Source of the DNA: Qipengyuania_B sp965214525
Lineage (GTDB): Bacteria; Pseudomonadota; Alphaproteobacteria; Sphingomonadales; Sphingomonadaceae
NCBI GenBank assembly: GCA_965214525.1
Contig: OZ243959.1
Location: 1,240,001 to 1,304,000, forward strand
DNA length: 64,000 bases
Direction of reading: 5' to 3'
The notes under the pieces were generated by a model that had not been told where the DNA came from, ran no database searches, and was given only the letters and a program-made list of their open reading frames with translations. The position numbers and the translations under genes are program-made. Below, in pieces: positions 24,559-34,130 of the stretch (the stretch's first letter is position 1; each line of letters starts with the position of its first letter).

Positions 24559-25215
24559 ATGCCATCAGTTATCTTTCCCGGTCCCGAAGGCCGTCTCGAA
24601 GGACGTTTCGCCCCTGGGCGCCGCGCGCGCGCTCCGGTCGCGATGGTCCTCCACCCTCATCCGCAAAGCGGCGGTACGATGAATGATCGCATCGCTCAGC
24701 GCGTTTACAAGACGTTCGTCGATCGCGGGTTCGCGACGTTGCGGTTCAATTTCCGCGGTGTGGGGCGGAGCCAGGGCAGCTTCGACAACGGCGTGGGCGA
24801 ACTTTCGGATGCCGCGTCGGCATTGGACTGGGTGCAATCGATCCACCCGGAAGCGCAAACGACCTGGGTGGCCGGCGTCAGCTTCGGTTCCCTGATCGGC
24901 ATGCAATTGCTGATGCGGCGACCGGAGATACGCGGCTTCATCTCCGTTTCCGCCCCGGCGAACATGTATGATTTCTCGTTTCTTGCTCCGTGCCCGGCCA
25001 GCGGCATCTTCATCCACGGTGCGCAGGATACGGTCGTGCAGGGGAATGCGGTCACCAAGCTGGTCGAGAAATTGCGCACGCAGAAGCACATCACCGTGCA
25101 CCATGAAGAGATACCCCGCGCCAACCACTTCTTCGAGAACGAACTCGACGATCTCATGCGCTCGGTCGATAATTATCTGAATTTTCGCCTCGATCCGGCC
25201 TGCCCGATCAAATAG
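24559..25215 (+). CDS. Alpha/beta hydrolase
   Basis: The 218-residue protein has the compact alpha/beta hydrolase fold of the YcjX/KynB-like 'dienelactone' subgroup. It has FPGPEGRLEG at the N-terminus, HPHPQSGGTM (oxyanion region) and FNFRGVGRSQGSFDNG. The nucleophile elbow is GVSFGSLIG with Ser about 113, the acid is in HGAQDTVV, and the catalytic His is in RANHFFEN. The substrate is unknown. It is divergent from the cysteine desulfurase gene, a neighbour relationship I recall in related genomes. Confidence 0.88.
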   Translation: MPSVIFPGPEGRLEGRFAPGRRARAPVAMVLHPHPQSGGTMNDRIAQRVYKTFVDRGFATLRFNFRGVGRSQGSFDNGVGELSDAASALDWVQSIHPEAQTTWVAGVSFGSLIGMQLLMRRPEIRGFISVSAPANMYDFSFLAPCPASGIFIHGAQDTVVQGNAVTKLVEKLRTQKHITVHHEEIPRANHFFENELDDLMRSVDNYLNFRLDPACPIK

Positions 25216-25272
25216 CAGGTCCGTTCCTCGGGCGGCAACATCGGCGGCCGGCAGCCGCAATGCGAGAGACAA

Positions 25273-25338
25273 TGTAACATTTGCGTTGCAGATCGAAACG
25301 CGATAACGCTTCATAATGGGAGGGATATGTTGTAACAT
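25273..25338. promoter_or_regulatory. Two TGTAACAT-centred palindromes upstream of tonB
   Basis: AATGT-A-ACATT (at about 25271-25281) and ATGTT-GT-AACAT (25327-25338) share the core GTAACAT and lie 58 bp apart, 50-117 bp upstream of tonB. They look like operator half-sites for a repressor, possibly one linked to iron or TonB regulation. The binding protein is unknown. Confidence 0.4.
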
Positions 25339-25387
25339 TGCAATCCTAGCCGGCAGCATGGCCGGTATGAACCAGAGGATGCAAATC

Positions 25388-26098
25388 ATGGCATACGCAC
25401 ATATCCACGCAAATCGCCCCAGTCCCGGTGCCATTGCCGCCGTATTGGGGGTTCATGCGGCAATCGGTTACCTGATCGTGACGGGCCTGAACGTCGATGT
25501 CATAAAGATCATCGACGCGAACCTGCCGGCAACGGAATTCCCGACCACGCCGCCACCTCTCCCCGCACCGCCCCCGCCGCCGCAACAACCGGAATTGGAG
25601 CAACCGGCAGCCAACATTCCCGATCCCTTCATTCCTCCGCGCAGCGCGCTTGCGAAATCCGACCTGCCAATTATGGATGCGACAGACGTTCTGCCTGCCC
25701 GCAACGACATCGTGATCCAGTTGCCTACGCGGGGCGATCTTGGTCCGGTGAGACAACCCCAACCCGAAGTGACTCTGGATCGGGCCCCCAAGCCCAGCTT
25801 CACGCCAGTCCCCGCAGCGCCAAGCAATGATGCCTCGCGTTGGATCACCGATAGCGATTACCGCACGAGCTGGATCAATCGCGAATATGCCGGCACTGCG
25901 CGTTTCCGGCTTTCCATCGCAGCCAATGGCAAGGTGGATGACTGCGTAGTGACCCGCTCCACCGGCGAACCGGTGCTGGATGATGCAACCTGCCGGCTGA
26001 TCACCAAACGGGCACGGTTCACCCCGTCACGCGGCAAGGATGGCGAGCCTATCGCCGGCAGCTATACCGGCTCTATCGAGTGGCGCCTCCCTCAATAG
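25388..26098 (+). CDS. tonB: TonB-family energy transducer
   Basis: The 236-residue protein has one N-terminal transmembrane helix (about 16-36) and a periplasmic proline-rich linker (PPPLPAPPPPPQQP and beyond). The C-terminal TonB domain is at about 150-236, with INREYAGTARFRLSIAANG, a two-Cys segment (DDCVVTRSTG and ATCRLI) and RFTPSRGKDGEPI. It should couple the ExbB/ExbD proton motor to outer-membrane receptors. Neither exbB nor exbD is adjacent. The ATG at 25388 follows AGAGG; upstream in-frame ATGs (25367, 25379) are alternatives. Confidence 0.9.
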   Translation: MAYAHIHANRPSPGAIAAVLGVHAAIGYLIVTGLNVDVIKIIDANLPATEFPTTPPPLPAPPPPPQQPELEQPAANIPDPFIPPRSALAKSDLPIMDATDVLPARNDIVIQLPTRGDLGPVRQPQPEVTLDRAPKPSFTPVPAAPSNDASRWITDSDYRTSWINREYAGTARFRLSIAANGKVDDCVVTRSTGEPVLDDATCRLITKRARFTPSRGKDGEPIAGSYTGSIEWRLPQ

Positions 26099-26100
26099 GG

Positions 26101-26310
26101 CTAGCCGAAGCTGCCGCCGGCCGCGTCGACCGGGGCTTCCCCGCTACTGTCCGGTACGGTCCATATGGCGATGTTTACGACCGCGATGATGGCCAACACG
26201 ACCATCAGCAGCGGACGCTTCGTATCGCCGCTTCTGCGCCACAGGAAATATGCCCCCGCCAGCAGGGCGAACGCCGCGAGCATCAGGAGAGATAGCACAA
26301 CATTCAACAT
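26101..26310 (-). CDS. Small two-helix membrane protein, hypothetical
   Basis: The 69-residue protein has two hydrophobic helices (about 2-24 and 34-52) separated by WRRSGDTKRP, and a Gly/Ala tail. It is convergent with tonB with a gap of only two bases. An upstream in-frame ATG at 26376 would add a polar 22-residue leader. No family is recognised. Confidence 0.6.
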   Translation of the reverse strand: MLNVVLSLLMLAAFALLAGAYFLWRRSGDTKRPLLMVVLAIIAVVNIAIWTVPDSSGEAPVDAAGGSFG

Positions 26311-26418
26311 TAGTGCCGTTCTACCGTCGCAATGTCCCTCCCACAACGCATTCGCGTTGTCGGAACGGATCGCCATGCGAACCGCTCCTTATCTTGAGAA
26401 ACGTTATGGGAGTATAAC

Positions 26419-26817
26419 ATGGGTATCTTCGGCAGCATCAAGGACGCTATTTTCGGCGGTGACGACAAGCCTGAAAAAAGCGATATCAAGGTAGGGAGAG
26501 CCGAACCGGCCAAGAACTTTCCCAAGACCAATATCAGCTACGCGCCCGGCGCCGAACCACGTATGGATGAGGTCGATGTCGAACGGCGGCTTGATGCAAA
26601 GCCCGGAGCAGGCAAGCTCAATTGGCGCAGTTCGATCGTCGATCTGATGAAGCTCGTCGATATCGATCCGAGTTTCGAGAACCGCAAGGAACTTGCGAAA
26701 GAGTTGGGCGATCGCGACTATTCAGGCAAGGCCGAGGAGAATGTCTGGCTGCATCGGCAGGTGATGCAGGGTCTGGCAAAGAATGGCGGGAAGGTTCCGG
26801 CACAATATCTCGATTGA
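26419..26817 (+). CDS. DUF3597 family protein
   Basis: The 132-residue protein opens with MGIFGSIKDAIFGG and has the family core LNWRSSIVDLMKLVDIDPSFENRKELAKELG followed by VWLHRQVMQGLAKNGGKVPA. This layout matches DUF3597, which resembles LysM-associated proteins found widely in Proteobacteria. The function is not established; no signal peptide is present. A GGGAG ribosome site lies eight bases before the ATG. Confidence 0.9.
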   Translation: MGIFGSIKDAIFGGDDKPEKSDIKVGRAEPAKNFPKTNISYAPGAEPRMDEVDVERRLDAKPGAGKLNWRSSIVDLMKLVDIDPSFENRKELAKELGDRDYSGKAEENVWLHRQVMQGLAKNGGKVPAQYLD

Positions 26818-26854
26818 TTGACAGGTTGCGGCAGCAACGTCACATCTTCGCTGC

Positions 26855-28699
26855 ATGATCGTTTCGCAATCCAACCTATCACGCCGTCAGGCTCTTGTGT
26901 GTCTTGGCGGCGTTTCCGCCGTCGCTTTGTCCGGGTGCGCGCGCTCCGGCGCGATCTCCCCTTCGGCGCCGGTATCTGCCGACACGTTTCTCGAACGGGT
27001 CGCGTTCAACCTGCTCGAACACGAGCCGGAGCGGGCCACTTCGCTTGGAGTTGATGCGGGCACGCATGCATACTTGCGCGCACGGCTGGAAGATCAATCC
27101 AGCGAAGGTCAACGCGCCTATGCCATGACCCTGCGGCAGGACCTGCAGGCCGTTCGAGATTTTCCCCGGTCGGGGCTGGACGCGGACATGGTGACTAACC
27201 TGGAAGTGGTGCAAAGTGCGTATACGACCGCGCTACAGGGTTTCGCCCTGCCCTATGGAGATGTCGCGGTCGGCAGTTGGCGCAATGCCCCATACGTGGT
27301 CATCCAGAACGTCGGAAGCTATCTCGACATGCCGCGCTTCATGGATTCGGTGCAACCCTTGAACGATGCCACCGATGTGGAAGCCTATTTTTCCCGGCTG
27401 GAGGCCTTTCCCGGCGTTCTGAACGGCGAACTCACGCGCATCCGGCAAGCACGGGCAATGGGCGTGGTTCCACCCGATTTTCTGCTGGATAAGGCGATCG
27501 GCCAGCTCGAAGCGACCATTGCCGATGCGCGATCCGGCACACTGTTCGTAGCGCAAATGCGTGAAAACCTCATCAAGGCAGGTTTGTCGCCAAACCATGC
27601 AGAGCGCGCGGAGCGCCTCGTAACTGGCCCGATCGCGCAAACGCTGGGCTTGCAACTGAATGAACTGCGCACGCAGCGCGGGATCGCCGATTCCAATCCA
27701 GGCATGTGGAGCCAGCCGCACGGCGAGGAGTGGTACGCATGGGCGTTGCGTGCCAGTACCACCACGACCCTATCGCCCGACGAGATCCACCAACGCGGCC
27801 GCGAGGAATTGTCGGCCTTGCAGGCGCAGATGGACCCCATCCTGCGCGCGATCGGCTACACCCAAGGCTCGGTTGGCGAGCGGATGCAGGCGCTTTCCCG
27901 CGATCCGCGCTACATGTTCGCACCGGACGATCCGGGCCGGGCCGAGATCATGGCGTTCATCCAGGATCGTATCAACTGGATCAAGGCGCAGATGCCGCGT
28001 GCCTTCACCAATCCGGTCGATCCCAACCTTGAGGTGCGCCGTCTGCCATTGGCCGAAGAACCTGGCGCGCCCGGTGCCTATGGCGGTGCCGGAAGCAAGG
28101 ATGGCAGCATCCCGGGCCGCATGTGGATCAATCTGCGCTCGACCGATCTGCATCGCCGGTATGACCTCGCCGACCTTACCTATCACGAGACGATCCCCGG
28201 TCATGTGTGGGAGGGCGAGTATTCCAACCGTCTGCCGCTCATCCGCTCGATCCTTGCCTTCAACGCCTTTTCCGAAGGTTGGGCGCTTTATGGCGAGCAG
28301 ATTGCGGATGAACTTGGTGCGTATGACGACTTCCAGGTCGGGCGGCTCGGCTACCTGCAGTCGCTGGCGTTTCGCGCGTGCCGCATGGTGGTTGATACCG
28401 GCCTGCATCACAAACGCTGGACCCGCGAGCAGGCGCGCCAGTTTTTCGTCGAGGAGAACGGCAGCAAGTACGAGGAGGTGGCGAGCGAGGTCGATCGCTA
28501 TTGCTCCTGGCCCGGACAGGCTTGCGGCTACAAGGTGGGACATAGCGAGATCGTCGAGCAGCGAAGAAGGGCGCAGCGCGAACTGGGTGGCGCCTACGAT
28601 TTTCGCGCGTTCAACGATGCCGTCGTGCTCGGCGGCAATGCTCCGATGGACGTGATGGCGAACAATGTCGGGCGCTATATCGAGCGGGTGCGCGCCTGA
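26855..28699 (+). CDS. DUF885 family lipoprotein, probable metallopeptidase
   Basis: The 614-residue protein has a Tat-like lipoprotein signal (SRRQALVCLGG...ALSGC), so it is probably exported folded and lipid-anchored. The body matches DUF885. A zinc-site-like HETIPGH at 444-450 is followed by EGWALYGE at about 474, which together resemble a gluzincin HExxH+E site, although the family motif is HExxPGH. Length is normal. Members are regarded as carboxypeptidase-like hydrolases. The ATG follows 37 bp after the DUF3597 gene, so co-transcription is possible. Confidence 0.9.
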   Translation: MIVSQSNLSRRQALVCLGGVSAVALSGCARSGAISPSAPVSADTFLERVAFNLLEHEPERATSLGVDAGTHAYLRARLEDQSSEGQRAYAMTLRQDLQAVRDFPRSGLDADMVTNLEVVQSAYTTALQGFALPYGDVAVGSWRNAPYVVIQNVGSYLDMPRFMDSVQPLNDATDVEAYFSRLEAFPGVLNGELTRIRQARAMGVVPPDFLLDKAIGQLEATIADARSGTLFVAQMRENLIKAGLSPNHAERAERLVTGPIAQTLGLQLNELRTQRGIADSNPGMWSQPHGEEWYAWALRASTTTTLSPDEIHQRGREELSALQAQMDPILRAIGYTQGSVGERMQALSRDPRYMFAPDDPGRAEIMAFIQDRINWIKAQMPRAFTNPVDPNLEVRRLPLAEEPGAPGAYGGAGSKDGSIPGRMWINLRSTDLHRRYDLADLTYHETIPGHVWEGEYSNRLPLIRSILAFNAFSEGWALYGEQIADELGAYDDFQVGRLGYLQSLAFRACRMVVDTGLHHKRWTREQARQFFVEENGSKYEEVASEVDRYCSWPGQACGYKVGHSEIVEQRRRAQRELGGAYDFRAFNDAVVLGGNAPMDVMANNVGRYIERVRA

Positions 28700-28750
28700 C
28701 ATTGGTTTTACGCAACGGCCACCCCACCTGAAGGTTGAAGGGGATGCCGC

Positions 28751-30409
28751 ATGGAATCACTTGCCGATAACCTGGAGACGATGAAGCGCGTGCCGCTGGC
28801 CGATGCCCATGTCGCGGCGTTGCGCGACATAGGTGCGGAGCACAGCTATGAAACGGGCGACATGGTTGCCGAGGTGGGCGAACCAATGGATCGGTTCGTG
28901 TACGTGATCGACGGGGAAATCGAAGTGGTCGATCCCTATTCGGGCGAGCGGTTGCTCGATGCGTCGCTTGGGCCGGCCCAGTTCATGGGCGAGATCGGGT
29001 TTTTGAACCGAGGAAGCTACATGCTGCCCATGCGAGCCGCCAAACCGACCCGTACGCTTGAGGTGCCGCGCGAACGGATGCTGCGGCTGATGGCGCGCGT
29101 GCCGGAATTGTCTGACCATGTCATCACCGTGTTCGCCGCCCGGCGGCGGCGGCAATTCGAAGCCAAGAACAGCGCCATCAAGATTATCGGCGCGGACCGA
29201 GACCCCGCTGTGCAGCAGGTTGAACAGTTCTTGAGCCGCAACCGCATTCCATTCCAGAGTTTCGATCTGGACGAAAAAGACAGCGAAACCGTCAAGGTTT
29301 GCGAGCTGACTGGACACAAGGCATCCGTCATAATCGGCAAGGACACGGTGCTGGACGAGCCTACCCCTCGCCAGGTGGCGCAACGGCTAAACCTCGATCT
29401 CGATATCGAGCGGAACACGCTGTATGATTTGCTTATCGTAGGCGGAGGGCCAGCAGGCGTAGCCGCCTCGGTTTACGCTGGAAGCGAGGGATTGTGCGCG
29501 CTGACGGTCGAAGACACCGCGATTGGCGGACAGGCTGGCACCAGCAGCCGTATCGAGAATTACATGGGTTTTCCTACCGGCATCAGCGGCGCGGACCTCA
29601 TATTTCGCGGACAAGTCCAAGCCATGAAGTTCGGCACGCGCTTTGCCATGCCGCGCCGTGTGTATCGGCTGGAAAGGCGCGAGGATGGAATATATTGCGC
29701 CGAAACCGACGATGGCGAAGCAGTGTGCGCGCGCGCCATTCTCGTCAGCACCGGTGTGCAATACAGCAAGCTGCCGCTCGATCGCCTGGAGGCGTTCGAG
29801 GGGGCAGGCATCTATTACGCGGCCACCGATATGGAAGCACGGTTTTGTCGGGGAACGGAAGCTGTGGTCGTGGGTGGAGGCAATTCATCTGGTCAGGCTG
29901 CCATGTATCTCAGCCGGACGGCCAAGCATGTCCATCTTGTGGTGCGGGGCGATAGCCTGGCTACCTCGATGTCCAGCTATCTCACCGATCGGTTGAAGGC
30001 CGATCCGGCCATTACCCTTCATTACAACGCCCGGATCATTGCCTTGCATGGCGGCGATCACCTGGAAAGTGTCACGATGACGAGCCCGGACGGAGAACGG
30101 TGGATCGATACCACCGCGATGTTCATCATGATCGGCGCCGCGCCCAATACCAATTGGCTCTCCGGCCTCGTCGATACCGATGACAAGGGATTCGTGCTGA
30201 CGGGGCGGGCCGCCGATAGGGAGTCGCAGTTCGAAACCAGCGCCGACGGCATCTACGCTGTCGGTGATGTTCGCGCCGGCTCGGTCAAACGCGTAGCAAG
30301 CGCGGTCGGCGAAGGCTCGGTCGTCATCAGCCGGATCTGGGAATATGTCGATCGCAGCCGCCGCAAATCGGCAGACGCGGAGCAAACGCGGCCGGCGGTT
30401 CAAGCGTAG
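28751..30409 (+). CDS. Cyclic-nucleotide-binding domain fused to thioredoxin-reductase-like flavoprotein
   Basis: The 552-residue protein has three parts. Residues 10-130 form a Crp-type cyclic-nucleotide-binding fold (DRFVYVIDGEIEVV, FMGEIGFL). Residues 142-215 form a thioredoxin/glutaredoxin-like module without a CxxC. Residues 225-535 form a two-domain flavoprotein with FAD motif GGGPAG (231-236), NADPH motif GGGNSSGQA (375-383) and YAVGDVR (502-508). The place of the thioredoxin-reductase CATC is occupied by YYAATDME around 355-362, so the redox disulfide is missing. It is therefore not a classical thioredoxin reductase. Its substrate and its ligand are unknown. Confidence 0.9.
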   Translation: MESLADNLETMKRVPLADAHVAALRDIGAEHSYETGDMVAEVGEPMDRFVYVIDGEIEVVDPYSGERLLDASLGPAQFMGEIGFLNRGSYMLPMRAAKPTRTLEVPRERMLRLMARVPELSDHVITVFAARRRRQFEAKNSAIKIIGADRDPAVQQVEQFLSRNRIPFQSFDLDEKDSETVKVCELTGHKASVIIGKDTVLDEPTPRQVAQRLNLDLDIERNTLYDLLIVGGGPAGVAASVYAGSEGLCALTVEDTAIGGQAGTSSRIENYMGFPTGISGADLIFRGQVQAMKFGTRFAMPRRVYRLERREDGIYCAETDDGEAVCARAILVSTGVQYSKLPLDRLEAFEGAGIYYAATDMEARFCRGTEAVVVGGGNSSGQAAMYLSRTAKHVHLVVRGDSLATSMSSYLTDRLKADPAITLHYNARIIALHGGDHLESVTMTSPDGERWIDTTAMFIMIGAAPNTNWLSGLVDTDDKGFVLTGRAADRESQFETSADGIYAVGDVRAGSVKRVASAVGEGSVVISRIWEYVDRSRRKSADAEQTRPAVQA

Positions 30410-30517
30410 CAAAACATCCCTGACCCCATGCGGGACACCTCGGCGATTTTCGCGCATTCGCCCTTGGTCCAATAGGCCGGTCGTGATATTTCTGCGCCAT
30501 TAAAGGGGGCTCTCGTC

Positions 30518-32062
30518 ATGAGACTGGCTTGGCTGTGGTTGTTCGTGATCGTCTGCGCTGCCCCCGCACATGCGCGATGGCACGAGGCGCAAACCGATCA
30601 TTTCGTCATCTACGCCGATGACAGCGCGAAGGACGTGCAGGCGTTTGCCGAAATGCTGGAGAATTATCACAGCGCGATGGAACTGCTGACAGGGCAAAAG
30701 GTCGAAGGATTGAGCCCCTCGAACCGCGTCGTCATTTTTGCGGTTGGCAATGAGCGGGAGTTGCAGCGACTATTCGGCGGCGACAGATACATTCAGGGTT
30801 TCTACATACCCCGCGCCGGTTTTTCCCGTGCCTTCGTTCAGGACGTGAAAGTCAATCGTAAGGATCTCGATAAGGCGATGCAGGTATTGCTGCATGAATA
30901 TGCGCATCACTTTCTGATGTCGAACTCGCGCTTTGCCATGCCGCGCTGGCTGAGTGAGGGAGCTGCGGAATTCTATTCCTCGGCACAATTCCCACGCTCG
31001 GGAAATGTATCGATCGGTCGCCCGGCCATACACCGCGCTTATGAGCTCAATTACGCGGACGACGTCTCCATCGAGGAATTGCTGGACGAGGATGTTTACT
31101 CAGCAAAAAAGCGCACCCGCTACGATGCGTTCTATGGCCGTGCGTGGCTGCTATACCATTACCTCACTTTCTCGAACGAACGCAAAGGACAGCTTAGCGC
31201 CTACTGGCTAGCTCTGGCACAGGGAGGAAAGCCGCTGGTTGCAGCGGAACAGGCGTTCGGCGATCTGGGCAGTCTCGAGAAGGATATCGATCGGTACGCC
31301 CAGGCGCGGCGCATGCTGTCCTTCAACCTGACGCCGGAGATGCTGCCCCCCGCCGGAAAGATCACGGTGCGCGAAGTGAGCGAAGGCCATGCGGCCGTGC
31401 TGCCATTGATCATACGATCGCAGCGCGGGGTCGATGCCGAAGAGGCAACCGCCATCGTACAGGAAGTGCGCAAGATTGCCACGCTGTTTCCCAAGGACGG
31501 GCGCGTTTTCGCCGCATTGGCAGAAGCCGAGTTCGATGCGGGAGATGACCTGCGTGCAATCGCCGCCGCAGATCGCGCTATCTCCCTCGATCCTGCGGAA
31601 CCCAACGCGTATATTCAGAAAGGTTATGCGCTGTTTCGCATGGCTGAAGAGGCGGAGGAGAAGGACGCGGCCTATGCTCGGGCAATGCAACCGTTCACGG
31701 CATTGAACAAGATCGAGAACGATCATCCGTTGCCGCTCATATACTTCTACCGTAGCTTCACCGCGCGCGGAGCCGTCCCTGTGGAAACCGCACGGCATGC
31801 GTTGGAACGGGCCGCGCAATTGGCGCCGTTCGATCAAAGCCTGTGGTTTGAAACCGGGCTCATGCAGGCACAAGAGGGCAAGCTTGACTTTGCGATCGCC
31901 AGCCTATCGCCGATAGCGAACCATCCGCATGGTGGATCGATGGCCGCCTCTGCGGGAGCGCTGATCGCCGCGATGGAGAACGCTCCTGAAGGGCAACCAT
32001 TCGATCCCGAACCGATACTTGCCTCGATGCAGGCGATGGCGGACGACCAGCCTGGGCTTTAA
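30518..32062 (+). CDS. Secreted zinc-metallopeptidase-like protein with TPR repeats
   Basis: The 514-residue protein has a signal peptide ending AHA|RW. Residues 20-290 hold a peptidase domain with HEYAH at 126-130 and a downstream Glu147 in WLSEGAAEFY, a gluzincin arrangement similar to DUF1570-type proteins. The C-terminal ~200 residues are helical with TPR-like repeats (FAALAEAEFDAGDDLRAIAA, AYIQKGYALFRMAEEAEE). It is probably periplasmic, and its substrate is unknown. It stands alone between the flavoprotein and pckA. Confidence 0.85.
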   Translation: MRLAWLWLFVIVCAAPAHARWHEAQTDHFVIYADDSAKDVQAFAEMLENYHSAMELLTGQKVEGLSPSNRVVIFAVGNERELQRLFGGDRYIQGFYIPRAGFSRAFVQDVKVNRKDLDKAMQVLLHEYAHHFLMSNSRFAMPRWLSEGAAEFYSSAQFPRSGNVSIGRPAIHRAYELNYADDVSIEELLDEDVYSAKKRTRYDAFYGRAWLLYHYLTFSNERKGQLSAYWLALAQGGKPLVAAEQAFGDLGSLEKDIDRYAQARRMLSFNLTPEMLPPAGKITVREVSEGHAAVLPLIIRSQRGVDAEEATAIVQEVRKIATLFPKDGRVFAALAEAEFDAGDDLRAIAAADRAISLDPAEPNAYIQKGYALFRMAEEAEEKDAAYARAMQPFTALNKIENDHPLPLIYFYRSFTARGAVPVETARHALERAAQLAPFDQSLWFETGLMQAQEGKLDFAIASLSPIANHPHGGSMAASAGALIAAMENAPEGQPFDPEPILASMQAMADDQPGL

Positions 32063-32303
32063 CGACAGGAATGAGGGGCCGAGACGATCTGGCCGATTGG
32101 CGGTTCGCGGTTCGCAGTGCGGGAGTGGTTGCAATTCACCCGTTTGTAGGAAGCGCAGAGCTATATTAGGTGCAACCGCCCTCGACCCGTCTATTCGTGG
32201 GCATGTCTGTTTGCGGGCGGCTGCCATGGCATAACCCGGCCAAGCTGGCGCTCAGAGGGGTTGTGCTGCATCTTAACCTGCCAAACGCGCCGGAACGAAG
32301 TGA

Positions 32304-33908
32304 TCAGGCGGCCTGCGGGGCGGCCTGACGAACTCCCTCGTCGACATGCGCAGCGAAAGGAGCGAAATTGTCGACGAACAATTTCACCAGTTTTTGCGCC
32401 GTTCGCTCGTATTCCGCAGCATCGTCCCAAGTCGATCGCGGATCGAGAATGGTCTGGTCGACGCCTGCCTCTTCCAACGCAGGCACATGCACCGGCACCT
32501 CGAACCCGAAATTGGCATCCTTGCGAAATCTCGCATCATCAAGCCGTCCATCGAGCGCGGCATTCAGCAAGGCCCGCGTTGCCTTGATCGGCATCCGCCG
32601 CCCAACGCCATATTTGCCCCCGGTCCACCCGGTATTGACCAGCCAGCAGGAGACTTCCCCCGCAGCGATACGCTGTTTCAACAGGTTGCCGTATATGCTC
32701 GGATGGCGCGGCATGAACGGCGCGCCAAAACAGGTGCTGAACGTCGCTTCAGGCTCGGTAACGCCAATTTCCGTACCCGCGACCTTGGCGGTGTAGCCGG
32801 AAAGGAAATGATACATGGCCTGATCGGGTGTCAACCGGGCGATCGGTGGAAGGATGCCAAACGCATCGGCCGTAAGCATGACGATATTGCTAGGCGGGGG
32901 CCCCAAATTCTCGTCGCTGGTGTTGGGGATCGACGATAACGGATAGGCGCCGCGCGTGTTCTCGGTGAGCGCGTTGTCCTCTAGATCGATCGTGCCGTCC
33001 TCGCGGATAACGACGTTCTCCAGCACCGTGCCCTCCATCCGCGTCGTCGCGTAGATTTCGGGCTCAGCCTCTTCGGACAAGCGGATCATCTTGGCGTAAC
33101 AACCCCCTTCGAAATTGAACACGGCGGTGTCGGACCAACCATGCTCGTCATCGCCGATCAAGGTCCGGTTGGCATCGGCAGAAAGGGTCGTCTTTCCGGT
33201 TCCGGAGAGGCCGAAGAACACCGCAGTCTTGTTGTCCTGGCCGATATTGGCGGAACAGTGCATCGGCATGACACCTTGCGGCGGCAACAGGTAATTGAGA
33301 ACGCCGAACACGCTTTTCTTCATTTCGCCGGCATATTCAGTCCCACCGATCAGGATCAGTTTTTCGGTAAGATTGACCGCGATTACGGTCTGCGTTCGGC
33401 ATCCATGCCGGTCGGGATCAGCTTGGAAGCTCGGCAGATCGATGATCGTATATTCCGGCGAAAATCCATCAAGCTCTTGCGCGGTCGGGCGCACCAGCAT
33501 CGTGCGGATGAACTGGTTGTGCCAGGCAAGCTCGTTGATGACGCGTACGTTCACGCGATATTCCGGCTGCGACCCGCCAAACAGATCGGCGACGAACAAG
33601 GTGTCCTTGTCTTTCAGTTCGGCGAGAAAATCCTGCTTGAGCGCGGCGAAATGCTCCGGCGTCATCGAGGCGTTGTTATCCCACCAGATCGTATCTTCGG
33701 TTTGCGGATCGCGAACCAGGAACTTATCCTTGGCGCTGCGCCCGGTATGCGCGCCGGTCTCTACCACCAACGGGCCACTTTTCGCCTGTTTCCCCTCGTT
33801 TCGCGAAAGCGCCTGTTCGGTCAACTCCTTGGATGACAGGTTGGCATGGATCGTCGCCGAGGTCTGGAAGCCTTGGTCCGACAATGACACGGAAAGGGGA
33901 TGAGGCAC
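32304..33908 (-). CDS. pckA: Phosphoenolpyruvate carboxykinase (ATP)
   Basis: This gluconeogenic enzyme converts oxaloacetate and ATP to phosphoenolpyruvate. The 534 residues include TGRSAKDKF, the kinase-1a motif GLSGTGKTTLSAD, the metal-binding region FFGLSG...IGDDEHGW, and the C-terminal NTGWTGGKYGVGRRM. The start was set at GTG 33908, preceded by GGAGTAGAATTC. The longer frame to 34013 adds a Cys-rich stretch with no family support. It is divergent from chvI across 222 bp. In rhizobia, ChvI affects pckA expression, so shared control is likely. Confidence 0.97.
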   Translation of the reverse strand: MPHPLSVSLSDQGFQTSATIHANLSSKELTEQALSRNEGKQAKSGPLVVETGAHTGRSAKDKFLVRDPQTEDTIWWDNNASMTPEHFAALKQDFLAELKDKDTLFVADLFGGSQPEYRVNVRVINELAWHNQFIRTMLVRPTAQELDGFSPEYTIIDLPSFQADPDRHGCRTQTVIAVNLTEKLILIGGTEYAGEMKKSVFGVLNYLLPPQGVMPMHCSANIGQDNKTAVFFGLSGTGKTTLSADANRTLIGDDEHGWSDTAVFNFEGGCYAKMIRLSEEAEPEIYATTRMEGTVLENVVIREDGTIDLEDNALTENTRGAYPLSSIPNTSDENLGPPPSNIVMLTADAFGILPPIARLTPDQAMYHFLSGYTAKVAGTEIGVTEPEATFSTCFGAPFMPRHPSIYGNLLKQRIAAGEVSCWLVNTGWTGGKYGVGRRMPIKATRALLNAALDGRLDDARFRKDANFGFEVPVHVPALEEAGVDQTILDPRSTWDDAAEYERTAQKLVKLFVDNFAPFAAHVDEGVRQAAPQAA

Positions 33909-34130
33909 GAATTCTACTCCGCTGAAACGACGTTTCGCCTGATGGGTCGCGCAGCCTGTGCATACGAATGCAGGCGCATTTAAGGCACTAGGTCGCGAGC
34001 AACCCCTCGTCAAATCGGTTTACCACCCCCTTGTTCCCGCAATGGGACGTTCGACGTTGTATTCTTGCCGAAAAAAATGCCACTCTCCCCGCGTTGTCAG
34101 CTTCTGTCAAACGCGGTAATCGTGCCTGCA

